A stretch of DNA of 64,000 nucleotides from Corynebacterium poyangense (GTDB taxonomy: Bacteria > Actinomycetota > Actinomycetes > Mycobacteriales > Mycobacteriaceae). Each line of letters begins with the position of its first letter. The first letter of the stretch is position 1. Position numbers and translations under genes: made by a program. Below, piece by piece: positions 17,705 through 25,706 of this stretch. The stretch covers positions 1,860,001 to 1,924,000 of the forward strand of contig NZ_CP046884.1 of the NCBI RefSeq assembly GCF_014522205.1, written 5' to 3'. The notes beneath the pieces are model-generated. The model ran no database searches. It had not been told where the DNA came from and saw only the letters and a program-made list of their open reading frames with translations.

Positions 17705-18838
17705 TTACTTGTCCATTGTGTCAGCAAAATCCTGATAGGCCTTGATTCTAGCCACCAGCCTTTTTTGCTCTTCTTTCAAAGCCAGGACCGGAATCTCATC
17801 ATTCTTCTTCCCCATCTTCCGGAATTCCGCTAATTCGCGCGCGACCTCATCCGCGCGGGTCTTGTACTGCTTCGCCCATTTTCGATAATCGGAGGCGGTA
17901 AAGTCTTTCTTTTTCTGCTCCCCGGCGCGCTCTCTCCGAGTGTGAGGGGTGAGGTCTTTTCCGCGGCGCGGGGGTTTAGGCCGGGGCCTTTTCTTTTCCC
18001 CCTCTAAAATCTCTCCATCAAAGTGGTCTGGGAGGGTGCCTGAATCCCACCAGCGGCGCCATGCTGCCAGGGGGTCCTTTTCTCCTGACGCTACCCGCGC
18101 CCAAGCGCGGGCCAGTTCATCGCCCCTGCCAGGGAGCTTAATCTTTCCTGCCACTTTATATACCGGCTCTAGGGTGCATTGGCACCCATCATGGACTTTG
18201 AACTTTCCGCCCCCGCTAAAGCGCGCATTGGACTCTATAAAGGAATCACTGCGGTAAAGGCCCTCTCCCTCGCCCATGAGCCCGGTATAGGACACCCCGC
18301 GTGAGGCAAGCATGGCGCAAAAGGCGCATGGATCCGCATCTACGACCCGCGCGTAGCCAATCGGGCCCTGACCTCGCTCTATATCGCCCTCTATGACTTT
18401 CCTCCCACCATCAGCCACTATCCGGGTGGCGCGCCCGGTGATAGCGCTTTCACCTGCCTTTTTAATCTCTTCCTGCGTATAGCCCTTTTTGCTAGCTTGC
18501 AGCATGGCAATTCGGGAGGTGTCGTGCAGATCTTCGAAAATATCTTCTACACCGTAATCATCTTCCACGATGTGAATTGGTTCACGCTTAGGTTCTGGCA
18601 CCTCCGCATCCCGGAATGCTTCAAGGTATCCTATTGAGGTTTCACGGCTCATGCGCCGGAATTCATGCACGATGGGGGCCGCTTTGAGGGCGAAGCTTTG
18701 CGAAGACCGCCTAATCTCTTTCGGATCAGCTTCACTCCGATACAAACCTAGAATGAGTGCGAGCATGCGTTTTACCAGGCCAGCTTGCTTTTTTCTGTGC
18801 TCTTCGGTTAGTCTGCGTCCCGCGCTAGTTCTCGCCAT
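17705..18838 (-). CDS. MuF-like minor capsid protein
   Basis: 377 aa. The central block has CAFCAMLASRGVSYTG and, about 40 residues on, HDGCQCTLEPVY, the Cys/His-rich ending of SPP1-gp7/MuF minor head proteins. A basic linker (KKRPRPKPPRRGKDLT) and a C-terminal coiled coil follow. Lies between portal and scaffold as usual. Spacers 26, 29 and 20 match its two ends with one, one and five mismatches. Confidence 0.85.
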   Translation of the reverse strand: MARTSAGRRLTEEHRKKQAGLVKRMLALILGLYRSEADPKEIRRSSQSFALKAAPIVHEFRRMSRETSIGYLEAFRDAEVPEPKREPIHIVEDDYGVEDIFEDLHDTSRIAMLQASKKGYTQEEIKKAGESAITGRATRIVADGGRKVIEGDIERGQGPIGYARVVDADPCAFCAMLASRGVSYTGLMGEGEGLYRSDSFIESNARFSGGGKFKVHDGCQCTLEPVYKVAGKIKLPGRGDELARAWARVASGEKDPLAAWRRWWDSGTLPDHFDGEILEGEKKRPRPKPPRRGKDLTPHTRRERAGEQKKKDFTASDYRKWAKQYKTRADEVARELAEFRKMGKKNDEIPVLALKEEQKRLVARIKAYQDFADTMDK

Positions 18839-20216
18839 TGTTACTCACATCACTAACCGTGTCCCAGGAATTTTTACGCAGCATGTGATTAAGCGGATCC
18901 GCTTCCGCTTCACTATCGGCTTGGCGCTCCCACTCTGCAAGCTCCGAGCGCTCCACCCCGGAATCCGGCCCCATAGACACCGCGCGGGGACCCCAAGCAT
19001 AGTGGCAATCTTTCCGAGTGCATCCGCTGCTTGCGACATCGACCGAATCTCCATATCTTGCCAGGTCACGCGCAGGAATTCATCATCAGCAATCGTGTCA
19101 TCACCGATAATTGCGCCCGCTGTACGGATAAGCCGCGAGTAGCTTGCGGCGGCGCTCATTTGCCGCTCATACACCTTTTGGGTCAAGGGCGAGCGGGCCG
19201 CCGCAAGGGCTTCGGCATTGAGATTCACGAGCTGGCCCGTGAGCGCATGGGCGGGGGTTTGTGATACTGCTGCGAGCGCTTCTATATCACTTCGCCACGC
19301 ATTCACGAAAGGATCTAGCAAAGTGGCGTCAAGCACACCGAATTTCACTTCCGGATCTTCCGCCACGAGAATGTCATCTTGCGCGAGCTTGAGTTTTAGC
19401 TGCTCAGCGGCCATTTCATCAAGCTCATCAGTGCTCATGCCGTCCTCATCCAGCTTGTAGGAAGCTCTAACCCTGTGACAGTTTTCACTTTCCACGAATT
19501 GAAATGCTGTGCAAGCAAGCGGTCATACGCGGTTTTATTAATCCGCTGAGCCGTAGGGATAAAGGGGCAACCTCACCAACAACACGCCCATCAAGATCGC
19601 GCTGATTAGCGAATTGCACCACCGGAACCCAATCGACGGGGCTTTCTACCACGCTATCAATGACCAGACCACCCAAATCGCTATCCGCATAGGTGTCTCG
19701 CTCTATGAGACGATAAACCAAGCCGGGGGTATAGAAATGGTATGTGTTTTTGCCGATCTCCTCCAAAGCATAGGCGGGGTATAGGCCATCCAAATCATCG
19801 AATTCGACCGCCATGCGCTGGGGCGATGCGAACCGAACGCGGGGCTTATTTTCCCAGGTAGGCGACACAATCCCGTAAGAATGGCCGTAGGCAATCATCG
19901 CCCGATGATTAGCGACCTGCCTAGAATTAAGGCCATTATCAAGCCAGATCGACCACGCCGGACGGCATGGCCCATCCTCAGAATTAATGCTATCCACATA
20001 CATAGCTTGGACAACATTATCCACTACCAGCTTTAACCAGGGGGTTCGACTCAAAGCCGCCAATCCCCGGTGCTCCATCGTAGCCTTACGCGGGAGCGAG
20101 AATCCAGCCACCAATTCCGGGCGAAGCCACGAATCAATGGTCTCACACTCCCCCTGCTGTGCGATCAGCTTGCTCTTTAACCGATCGAACGTTTGTTTTA
20201 ATTCCTGAAAATCCAT
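18825..20216 (-). pseudogene. Portal protein, three apparent frameshifts
   Basis: Starts MDFQELKQTFDRLKSKLIAQ with ATG overlapping the terminase stop. The frame breaks near 19,565, 19,472 and 18,957, each next to a G/C run. Adding one base at each gives a continuous reading: GEVAPFIPTAQRINK, then TVTGVRASYKLDEDG, then RIPGVERSELAEWE, ending 14 bp into the next gene. The restored protein is about 463 aa, normal for a portal. It is the DNA gate of the capsid. Spacer 36 matches 19,341-19,373 with one mismatch. Confidence 0.8.
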
Positions 20217-21717
20217 TAAATAACACGCCTCTCTCTTCTTTTTCGCGATAGGCTCCATACTCAACCCAGCCACCGCTAAAGTTATCGCCCTTAATGGCTC
20301 AACATCGACCTCACCGAACTTCTCCCAGGTCCACGCCGTTTTTGACGCGCCGACCAGCCTCCGCCGCGCCGTATAAGCCGCATCATCAAGCCTAGGGTGA
20401 CTAGAGTGCAGCAATTGCGGATAGGGATCACCATTTTCGGTATAACTCAGCCTATCGAAAACCTCTTCGGTAGCGCGGGTAAGGTCCTTAGTCACCGCTA
20501 AAGAAACCGGGATACCGTGATTAGCAAGCTGCATACCGATACTCGCCGCGCCCGAAAGGGAATCCACAACCACCCCGGCATCAGGCCGGTTGCGTTTCAC
20601 CATGCGAGAAACTTCATCCTGCACCCAAGCCACACCATCATGCGCGCCGATCAGGTCAACCACTACGCGACCATCTTTCAGCAAAGCCGCGCCCGCCAAG
20701 TATGCCCTGCTCCGATCCGCCGTGACCTCCAAAGCTAAAGATCTTCTTATGATCTTCGCCCCAAGCATAACCTCCGGGGTAGCGCGCGCCGCATTCCACA
20801 AATCCACCCCGATAGCGGCATCAATACTCGCTTCATGCCACACCCCAAGCGCTCACGCTTATAGGCTTCCTCCTCCATCGAGCGCAAATCGACCTCTTTA
20901 ATCCACTCCCACGCCTGCACATACCCAAGCGATGGATTCGACTGGACCACAGCCTCCCTAGAATCCCAGGGAGTCGTACTTAAATCCGCGTGCCACTCAA
21001 AGAAAGCCAAATGCCGATTTTCTTCCGGCTCCTCTACCGCCCGATCACGCACTTTCCTTAAGGCGGTGGAATAATCGAAACCGGTTGAGCTTGTGTACCA
21101 CACTTGCGGGGAAGGCCGCGCCGAAAGGGTCGGCAAAAGGTCACTGACCAGCGTTTCTGAGAGCTGAAAAGCCTCATCCAGAATCACCAAATCCCCGACA
21201 ACCCACGACCACCACCACCCGCGCGCGCGAGAAAATCAATACGCCCGCCCCCCTTTTTAAGGGTAATCGCCGTATTACCACTCGAATGCGAGATAGACTG
21301 CACATTTTCCATCAAATCCGGCGATTTCTCAATTATGTTACGCAGATCACGAAACGCGCTTACGGCGGTCTTGAAAAGGTGCGCCGTATGGATGATCTGC
21401 TCTTCCCCAAAAAGGAAAAGGCCCGCCAACTCCCGCGCCATGACCACGACATTCTTACCATTCTGCCTAGGCACAATCAGCCCAACCTCGAAAGCTTCCC
21501 ACCGCCCGGTCACGCTCTCCCCGAGAGAATTCCTCAATACCAGCTTCTGCCAGGGCAAAAGGCGCAGCCCCACCGCTTCCGCCAAATCAATAGCGTCATC
21601 CCCTGCCGTAGTATTCCACAAGGGTGCAACAAAATTCGTAGGAACCTGACAACCCAAAGGTGAACTTTGCACAGGGAAAGTCGTATCAGGGACTTCCAAC
21701 CGGTAATCAGTGCTCAC
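20216..21717 (-). pseudogene. Terminase large subunit, four apparent frameshifts
   Basis: N-terminal ATPase with a Walker A-like LIVPRQNGKNVVV (about residue 80) and Walker B LVILDEAFQL. The frame breaks at about 21,194, 20,844, 20,266 and 20,228, all in G/C runs. Restoring one base at each gives GLSGDLVILDEA, then RLGVWHEASIDAA, then VAGVEYGAYREKEERGRVI and a TAA that overlaps the portal ATG as TAATG. The nuclease domain is in the second half (GAAIGVDLW … DSLSGAAS). It translocates DNA into capsids. Spacer 22 matches 20,562-20,594 with one mismatch. Confidence 0.85.
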
Positions 21718-22175
21718 TTAGCCTCCTCCTTACTCTCTTGCGCCCCCGCAATCCTCGCTTTACGCCGCTCAGCCAGCTGATCCAGCACATTGACCCGCTG
21801 ATCTTCCTTAGGCTTGATCTTCGGCAAGGCACCGATCTTCGCCAGGGTGGTAGCAAGCGCCGCCTGGCTAGCACGGGCTTCGCCGATCATGGAATTAACC
21901 ACAATTTGAATTTCAACCCCGCCCGAATCCAAATCCGACGGCTCTCCAAGCTCGAACCACAGGGTTTTCTTCGAAGAAAGCGCCGCCGCCATACGCTCAC
22001 ACCGATCCGCCAGCCTGCACGCTTCCACCACTAGCTCACGGGACACTCCATCCACCTCATAGGCCTTATGGACTTCCTCCCACAGCACGCGCCCCCGCGC
22101 GCGCAAGAACTTCGGCTCCGTCGGATCATACCCAGCCGCCGGAGGCTTCTTTACGGACCTTCCTTGCTTTTCCAC
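21714..22175 (-). CDS. Terminase small subunit, P27-like
   Basis: 153 aa from GTG, overlapping the large subunit start by 4 bp. It has FLRARGRVLWEEVHKAYEVD and LVVEACRLADRCERMAAALS, as in P27-family small terminases of actinophages. It recognises the packaging site. Spacer 48 matches 21,868-21,900 with four mismatches. No strong ribosome binding site is visible, so the start is uncertain. Confidence 0.75.
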   Translation of the reverse strand: MEKQGRSVKKPPAAGYDPTEPKFLRARGRVLWEEVHKAYEVDGVSRELVVEACRLADRCERMAAALSSKKTLWFELGEPSDLDSGGVEIQIVVNSMIGEARASQAALATTLAKIGALPKIKPKEDQRVNVLDQLAERRKARIAGAQESKEEAK

Positions 22176-22201
22176 CGTAGGCTTAGCCGGCTCACCATGC
22201 G

Positions 22202-22429
22202 CTAAGGCTTCAATCTCAGCCCCCTAGCTTCATCCCTTTTCCTCTTCTCAGCCGCCGGAACGCGGGTCGGTTTCCCCTCGCGCCGCTTAGCCCGATACGC
22301 CCGAAAATACTCCGAGTGGGCTTTCTTGCACTCCTCGCACGGCTCTTCGCCAGCCTGCATGTGCGCCTGATAGCCGCCATTAGTGCCGCATTTTACCCGC
22401 TTTCGCGGGGGCTTCTTTTTAGCCGCCAT
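22202..22429 (-). CDS. Small basic Cys-containing protein
   Basis: 75 aa, very basic (MAAKKKPPRKRVKCGTNGG), with Cys at about residue 14 and a C-x2-C (EEPCEECKKAHSEYFRAYRA). This type of short zinc-binding protein is common next to actinophage terminases and may bind DNA near the packaging site. Confidence 0.65.
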   Translation of the reverse strand: MAAKKKPPRKRVKCGTNGGYQAHMQAGEEPCEECKKAHSEYFRAYRAKRREGKPTRVPAAEKRKRDEARGLRLKP

Positions 22430-22740
22430 AGATCAAATCACCACCTCATGCCCATAAAATTAGCCGACCAAAACCCCTTTTTGTGAAAATAGCCACAAAC
22501 GGAAACACCCCCAAGAAAATCCCCAAAGGTAAAAGGACCCCGGCCCCACCACCCCGGACGGACGTCTCGCATCACCGGGAGGTGGGTGGGGTTGTGGGGG
22601 GGTGGGGGTGGTGCCCCCCTGGGGGTGTTTGGTTGTGGGTGGTTTGTGTGTTTGTTTGTGTTGTTTTGTGTTGTTTTGTAGTTGTTTGAAACGACTTTTC
22701 TTGTAGTTGTTTATTACTATTGTTTGTTGTGTGTTGTGGT
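22430..22740. other. Gene-free G/T-rich interval, candidate cos region
   Basis: About 310 bp without a credible gene, between HNH nuclease and terminase genes. 22,580-22,740 is almost purely G and T on the + strand, with long G runs then TTTGTTTG-type repeats; 22,540-22,580 has a GC-rich stretch around CCGGACGGACGTCTCGC. An HNH gene beside terminase is a known mark of cos phages, so the cos site probably lies here. Spacer 46 matches 22,618-22,650 with four mismatches. The open frame on the minus strand is low-complexity and rejected. Confidence 0.5.
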
Positions 22741-23022
22741 TCACCATTGGATTAAGGTTTGTCCTGCTTGCTTCGCTTCGGCTTTGCTTCGGGCTGAGTT
22801 GCAGTCTCTATGTGCTGGTCGCGTTTCACCGTGAAGGCTTCCGCCGCGTGCGAGTGGTGTTACGTGGTCGAGGGTGAAAGCTCTTCCGTGTGTTGGAGGT
22901 AGGCTCATGTCGATTGGCTCGCCGCATAGCCAGCACACGGCTTTCTCTGGGTTATGTTCTAGATCTCTTCTAACCCTGGCAACATGCTTGCGCCATCGCC
23001 AGTCGATCTCCCGTTTTGGCAT
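22741..23022 (-). CDS. HNH endonuclease (packaging-associated)
   Basis: 93 aa with a complete small HNH core: CWLCGEPID, then FTLDHVTPLARGGS, then RPAHRDCNSARS. Such proteins act with the terminase to cut cos ends in many siphophages. Overlaps the upstream gene by 64 bp. Confidence 0.85.
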   Translation of the reverse strand: MPKREIDWRWRKHVARVRRDLEHNPEKAVCWLCGEPIDMSLPPTHGRAFTLDHVTPLARGGSLHGETRPAHRDCNSARSKAEAKQAGQTLIQW

Positions 23023-23360
23023 GTGATGTTCCTCTCATATTGTTGTTTAGCTTGTTGGTCTTTGAGGTGCTCCCAAGTTTGTGACTTGACCCACGTTGTG
23101 CCGCCGTTGAGTATGTTGCGGATTACATCTTTTGATAGTCCTATGCGTCGTGATAGGGCCCGGATGGATTCGCCGGGTTGTTGTAGGGTGGTGAGTATTT
23201 TCCGTGCTTCACCTGCGGGAATATCTTCGCCCCGGGTGTTGATGTCGCGGCCTATGGTGCCTGCCTTGAAAAGGTGGTTATGGTATGCGCATAGGCCTAG
23301 TCCGTAGGGGTCGGGGTTTTCTTTTTCGCGGTGGCAACCGCACCTAGCACATTGTGACAT
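22959..23360 (-). CDS. Zinc-ribbon/helix-turn-helix phage protein
   Basis: 133 aa. The N-terminus has CARCGCHREKENPDPYG and GLCAYHNHL (a Cys/His cluster that should bind zinc). The middle has ESIRALSRRIGLSKDVIRNI, a good helix-turn-helix. Probably a late regulator or packaging accessory. Spacer 1 matches a segment here with five mismatches. Its 5' end is partly duplicated at 24,047-24,103, on the far side of hicAB. Confidence 0.7.
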   Translation of the reverse strand: MSQCARCGCHREKENPDPYGLGLCAYHNHLFKAGTIGRDINTRGEDIPAGEARKILTTLQQPGESIRALSRRIGLSKDVIRNILNGGTTWVKSQTWEHLKDQQAKQQYERNITCQNGRSTGDGASMLPGLEEI

Positions 23361-23370
23361 TTCTCACTCT
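23314..23370. repeat. Direct repeat flanking hicAB, left copy
   Basis: Starts GGGTTTTCTTTTT and runs through CTAGCACATTGTGACATTTC. It covers the 5' end of the zinc-ribbon gene. The second copy is at 24,047-24,103, about 80% identical and in the same orientation. Confidence 0.6.
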
Positions 23371-23424
23371 ACTTTAAGTATACTTGAGTTGACTATTTTA
23401 GTCCCCTTGGGTTATCATTATCAC

Positions 23425-23622
23425 GTGGCAAAAAGAAATGACATCCTCAAGGAGATTAGGAAATATGCAAAGAAACATGGCCTACACCTCGAAATGCGGG
23501 AAGGAGCAAATCACACGCTGATCCGCCTGGGAAACCGACGTTCTGTTATCGGGCGTCACACCGAAATCAACGAAATCACCGCTAGAGAAATACGTAAGCA
23601 ATTAGGAATAAGGAGAAAATGA
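23425..23622 (+). CDS. hicA: HicA-type mRNA interferase toxin
   Basis: 65 aa from GTG (AKRNDILKEIRKYAKKHG). It has the HicA double-stranded-RNA-binding fold: EMREGANHTLIRLGNRR with the catalytic His, then GRHTEINEITAREIRKQLG. A promoter TTGACT–17 bp–TATCAT lies so close that the mRNA starts at or next to the GTG (leaderless). It overlaps hicB by 4 bp. Confidence 0.85.
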   Translation: MAKRNDILKEIRKYAKKHGLHLEMREGANHTLIRLGNRRSVIGRHTEINEITAREIRKQLGIRRK

Positions 23623-23990
23623 AAACCGTAACCGCCTATGCCACCCGCTGTGAAGGGTGGTGGGCTGTCCGGGTTCCCGAAATTGATGGCCTCTTCACTC
23701 AGGCTCGAAGATTAGACCAAATCCCTAAAATGGTTCGCGACGCCGCAAATCTTCTTGATGGGATACCGCCCACTGAGCTTGAAGTTGATGTCGAGATAGA
23801 CGGCGACCTGGAGCCCCAAATTCGAAAAGTGCAGGAAGCTAGGAGAGCTGCTGAGGTCTCCCAGCGGGCAGCTACCGATATTAGCCGAGCCACAGTAAAG
23901 GCCCTCGCTCATCAAGGCGTCTGCTATCGAGATATTGGCCAGCTCTTAGGGGTGAGCTATCAGTACACCCAAAAGTTAGCCAAGTCATAG
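23619..23990 (+). CDS. hicB: HicB-like antitoxin
   Basis: 123 aa. The N-terminal half (WAVRVPEIDGLFTQARRLDQ) is the partly degraded RNase H-like HicB fold. The C-terminal half (ATVKALAHQGVCYRDIGQLL then GVSYQYTQKLAKS) is a helix-turn-helix for DNA binding and autoregulation. Coupled to hicA. Together they form an addiction module that could stabilise the prophage. Confidence 0.85.
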   Translation: MKTVTAYATRCEGWWAVRVPEIDGLFTQARRLDQIPKMVRDAANLLDGIPPTELEVDVEIDGDLEPQIRKVQEARRAAEVSQRAATDISRATVKALAHQGVCYRDIGQLLGVSYQYTQKLAKS

Positions 23991-24019
23991 TTTTGCCACT
24001 TCTTTTTCTGAGGATGCCT

Positions 24020-24059
24020 CCCACTCGATATAGAGCTTTATCGGGTGGGTTTTCTTTTT
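24020..24059 (+). terminator. Intrinsic terminator of hicAB
   Basis: CCCACTCGATA pairs with TATCGGGTGGG across a short loop and is followed by TTTTCTTTTT, a strong rightward terminator. Confidence 0.85.
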
Positions 24060-24103
24060 GCGGCGATAGTCGCATCTAGCAAATTGTGATATTTCTCACC
24101 CTA
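24047..24103. repeat. Direct repeat flanking hicAB, right copy
   Basis: Matches 23,314-23,370 (GGGTTTTCTTTTT … CTAGCAAATTGTGATATTTC). Read leftward it would encode SQFARCDYRRKK, a decayed copy of the SQCARCGCHREK start of the zinc-ribbon protein. The hicAB cassette therefore sits between a gene start and its degenerate duplicate. Confidence 0.6.
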
Positions 24104-24113
24104 TATAACGTTG

Positions 24114-24128
24114 CGCGTTATTAACGCG
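24114..24128 (+). promoter_or_regulatory. Palindromic operator upstream of higBA
   Basis: CGCGTTA-T-TAACGCG is a perfect 15-bp inverted repeat just before a -10-like TAATATAAT and the higB start. It is the probable HigA or HigBA autoregulation site. Confidence 0.65.
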
Positions 24129-24146
24129 TACAGTAATATAATAATT

Positions 24147-24428
24147 GTGATTGAGAGTTTTAAAGGAAAGATCGCCCCTCAGATCTGGAACCGGGAAGCG
24201 CCTAAAAAGTTTGACTCCCGGCTTCATCGGCGGACCTACATTAAGCTCGTCTCAATCCACCAGGCACGATCCCTGCAAGATATTGCCCTTACCCCTGGCA
24301 CCAATCTTGAAGCCTTAAAAGGGGATCGAAAAGGTCAGTACAGTATCCGCATTAATTCCCAGTGGAGGATCTGCTTCACGTGGGAAGATGGCAAAGCTAG
24401 GGAGGTTGAGGTAGTTGACTACCACTAA
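24147..24428 (+). CDS. higB: HigB-type toxin (RelE superfamily)
   Basis: 93 aa from GTG (IESFKGKIAPQIWNREAPKK). It has typical HigB segments: RTYIKLVSIHQARSLQDIAL, then NLEALKGDRKGQYSIRINSQ and WRICFTWEDGKAREVEVVDY. It is a ribosome-dependent mRNA endonuclease. The stop is 1 bp before higA; the toxin-first order is usual for HigBA. Confidence 0.9.
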   Translation: MIESFKGKIAPQIWNREAPKKFDSRLHRRTYIKLVSIHQARSLQDIALTPGTNLEALKGDRKGQYSIRINSQWRICFTWEDGKAREVEVVDYH

Positions 24429-24429
24429 G

Positions 24430-24720
24430 ATGCCCCCGGTTCATCCGGGGGAGGTTCTTGTCCAGGAATTTCTTGAGCCGCTGGGAATGACCCAGCATAA
24501 GCTCGCCGTGAGGATAGGTGTCCCTCCACGGCGCGTTAATGAAATCGTGCATGGCAAGCGTGGCATTTCCGCCGATACCGCTGTACGGCTGCAAAGATTT
24601 TTTGGAGTGTCGGCAGAGTATTGGATGGGGCTTCAATCCCAGTATGAGCTCATGTGCGCTGAGGATCGCATGGAGGAAGCCGTCGAAAAGATCGTCCCAT
24701 TCTCTGATAGGGCCGCTTAG
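24430..24720 (+). CDS. higA: HigA-type antitoxin
   Basis: 96 aa from ATG at 24,430 (MPPVHPGEVLVQEFLEPLGM); a TTG five codons upstream is possible. The XRE-type helix-turn-helix is MTQHKLAVRIGVPPRRVNEI, followed by VHGKRGISADTAVRLQRFFG, the standard HigA core. It neutralises HigB and represses from the 24,114 palindrome. Second toxin-antitoxin pair in tandem with hicAB. Confidence 0.9.
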   Translation: MPPVHPGEVLVQEFLEPLGMTQHKLAVRIGVPPRRVNEIVHGKRGISADTAVRLQRFFGVSAEYWMGLQSQYELMCAEDRMEEAVEKIVPFSDRAA

Positions 24721-24737
24721 CCGCTCTTCACGCCGCA

Positions 24738-25169
24738 TTATTCCATGCCCCGGTTGCCTTTTTGGGTATCCGGGGCTTCTTCTTGCCATTCTATATAGAG
24801 CTTGAGCTCGGCGGGTTTGCGGGGGGTGTGAATTATGGGCATTATCTTTTCCATGTATTCCGGCGTGTCGTCTTTTACTATCCCGTAATCCACTAATCCG
24901 TCACATAATGCTTTAAGGGTCGGCACTAAGTTATCCGCGTCTCTTCGGCGTTTATTTTGTGGGTAATAGTGGAGTTCTACCCGTATTTTCTTTAAGCATT
25001 TTGGTAATTGTTTTTCACGCGCTTTATACCGGGCCATATTACGGGTTTCTTTCACTATTTGTGCGCGCCGGGCCCAGTGGTGGCGTTGGTTGGCGGTGAG
25101 CGGCGGGGTGGCCCAGGGTAAGGGTATCCAGGCGTATAGAATCCGCCCGTTTTGGTGTCTAGCGTCCAT
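24738..25169 (-). CDS. RusA-like Holliday junction resolvase
   Basis: 143 aa. It has RRRDADNLVPTLKALCDGLV with the metal-binding Asp residues, followed by YGIVKDDTPEYM, the RusA core. It resolves recombination or replication intermediates beside RecT and YqaJ. Spacer 2 matches the LKALCDGLVDYG codons with about four mismatches. Confidence 0.85.
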   Translation of the reverse strand: MDARHQNGRILYAWIPLPWATPPLTANQRHHWARRAQIVKETRNMARYKAREKQLPKCLKKIRVELHYYPQNKRRRDADNLVPTLKALCDGLVDYGIVKDDTPEYMEKIMPIIHTPRKPAELKLYIEWQEEAPDTQKGNRGME

Positions 25170-25229
25170 TCTCCCGCCCTTTCATTGCCTGTCGGGTAGT
25201 CGTACCCATTGATGGTGTTTTCATGCCGT

Positions 25230-25706
25230 CTACGCCCACTTATTTTGCGTTTTATGGAATATCCCCAGCTCATTGAGCATGCGTACCCGCTCATCTCGGC
25301 ACGATCGGGGCTGGAATTCCGCCGGTTTTGCCCCTATTCCCGCTGGTAGCTCCCGGTTTGGATGCAATCCCTGAGCGATCCTCCGGTCCCTCTCGGCCGC
25401 ACGCTCAGCCCTCACCCGCTGCAATTCCCGGCGCTTTTCCGGATCACTTTCCCAGCGTGCGATCACAATTTTCACGCATTTCAGCAGGTCACCCGGCCCG
25501 CACATGCCGGTTGTGGTGGGGGCCACTTCGCCTAGCCATAGGTCCATTGCTTCTGGCCACATTTTCCCTGGCACACGGCGTTTTTTAAGCACTCTGTGCC
25601 AGGCTACGGCGGTTTCATGGCTCGGTTTCGGAAAGCGGTCAGGGAGTGCCGCTTTTCCTTGAGTGAGTAGCCATTTTACCTGGTCAAGGGTTATTTCGTA
25701 AATCAT
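25230..25706 (-). CDS. Hypothetical replication-block protein
   Basis: 158 aa starting MIYEITLDQVKWLLTQGKAA. Helical, with a charged coiled-coil stretch (KRRELQRVRAERAAERDRRI). Overlaps the replication-protein stop by 1 bp. It resembles small actinophage proteins that accompany the replication initiator, possibly a helicase-loader type; not proven. Spacer 24 matches 25,548-25,580 with one mismatch and the flank AAA. Confidence 0.7.
   Translation of the reverse strand: MIYEITLDQVKWLLTQGKAALPDRFPKPSHETAVAWHRVLKKRRVPGKMWPEAMDLWLGEVAPTTTGMCGPGDLLKCVKIVIARWESDPEKRRELQRVRAERAAERDRRIAQGLHPNRELPAGIGAKPAEFQPRSCRDERVRMLNELGIFHKTQNKWA

Noticed and set aside
22460..22747. 95-codon leftward frame (QNNTKQHKQTHKPPTTKHPQ type)
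   Set aside because: Low-complexity translation of the G/T-rich interval.
24067..24110. Insertion-sequence ends around hicAB
   Set aside because: The flanking repeats are direct duplicates of a gene start, not terminal inverted repeats, and no transposase is present.
25055..25294. 79-codon leftward frame over the start of the RusA gene
   Set aside because: Mostly overlaps RusA in another frame; Pro/Gly-rich with no binding site.
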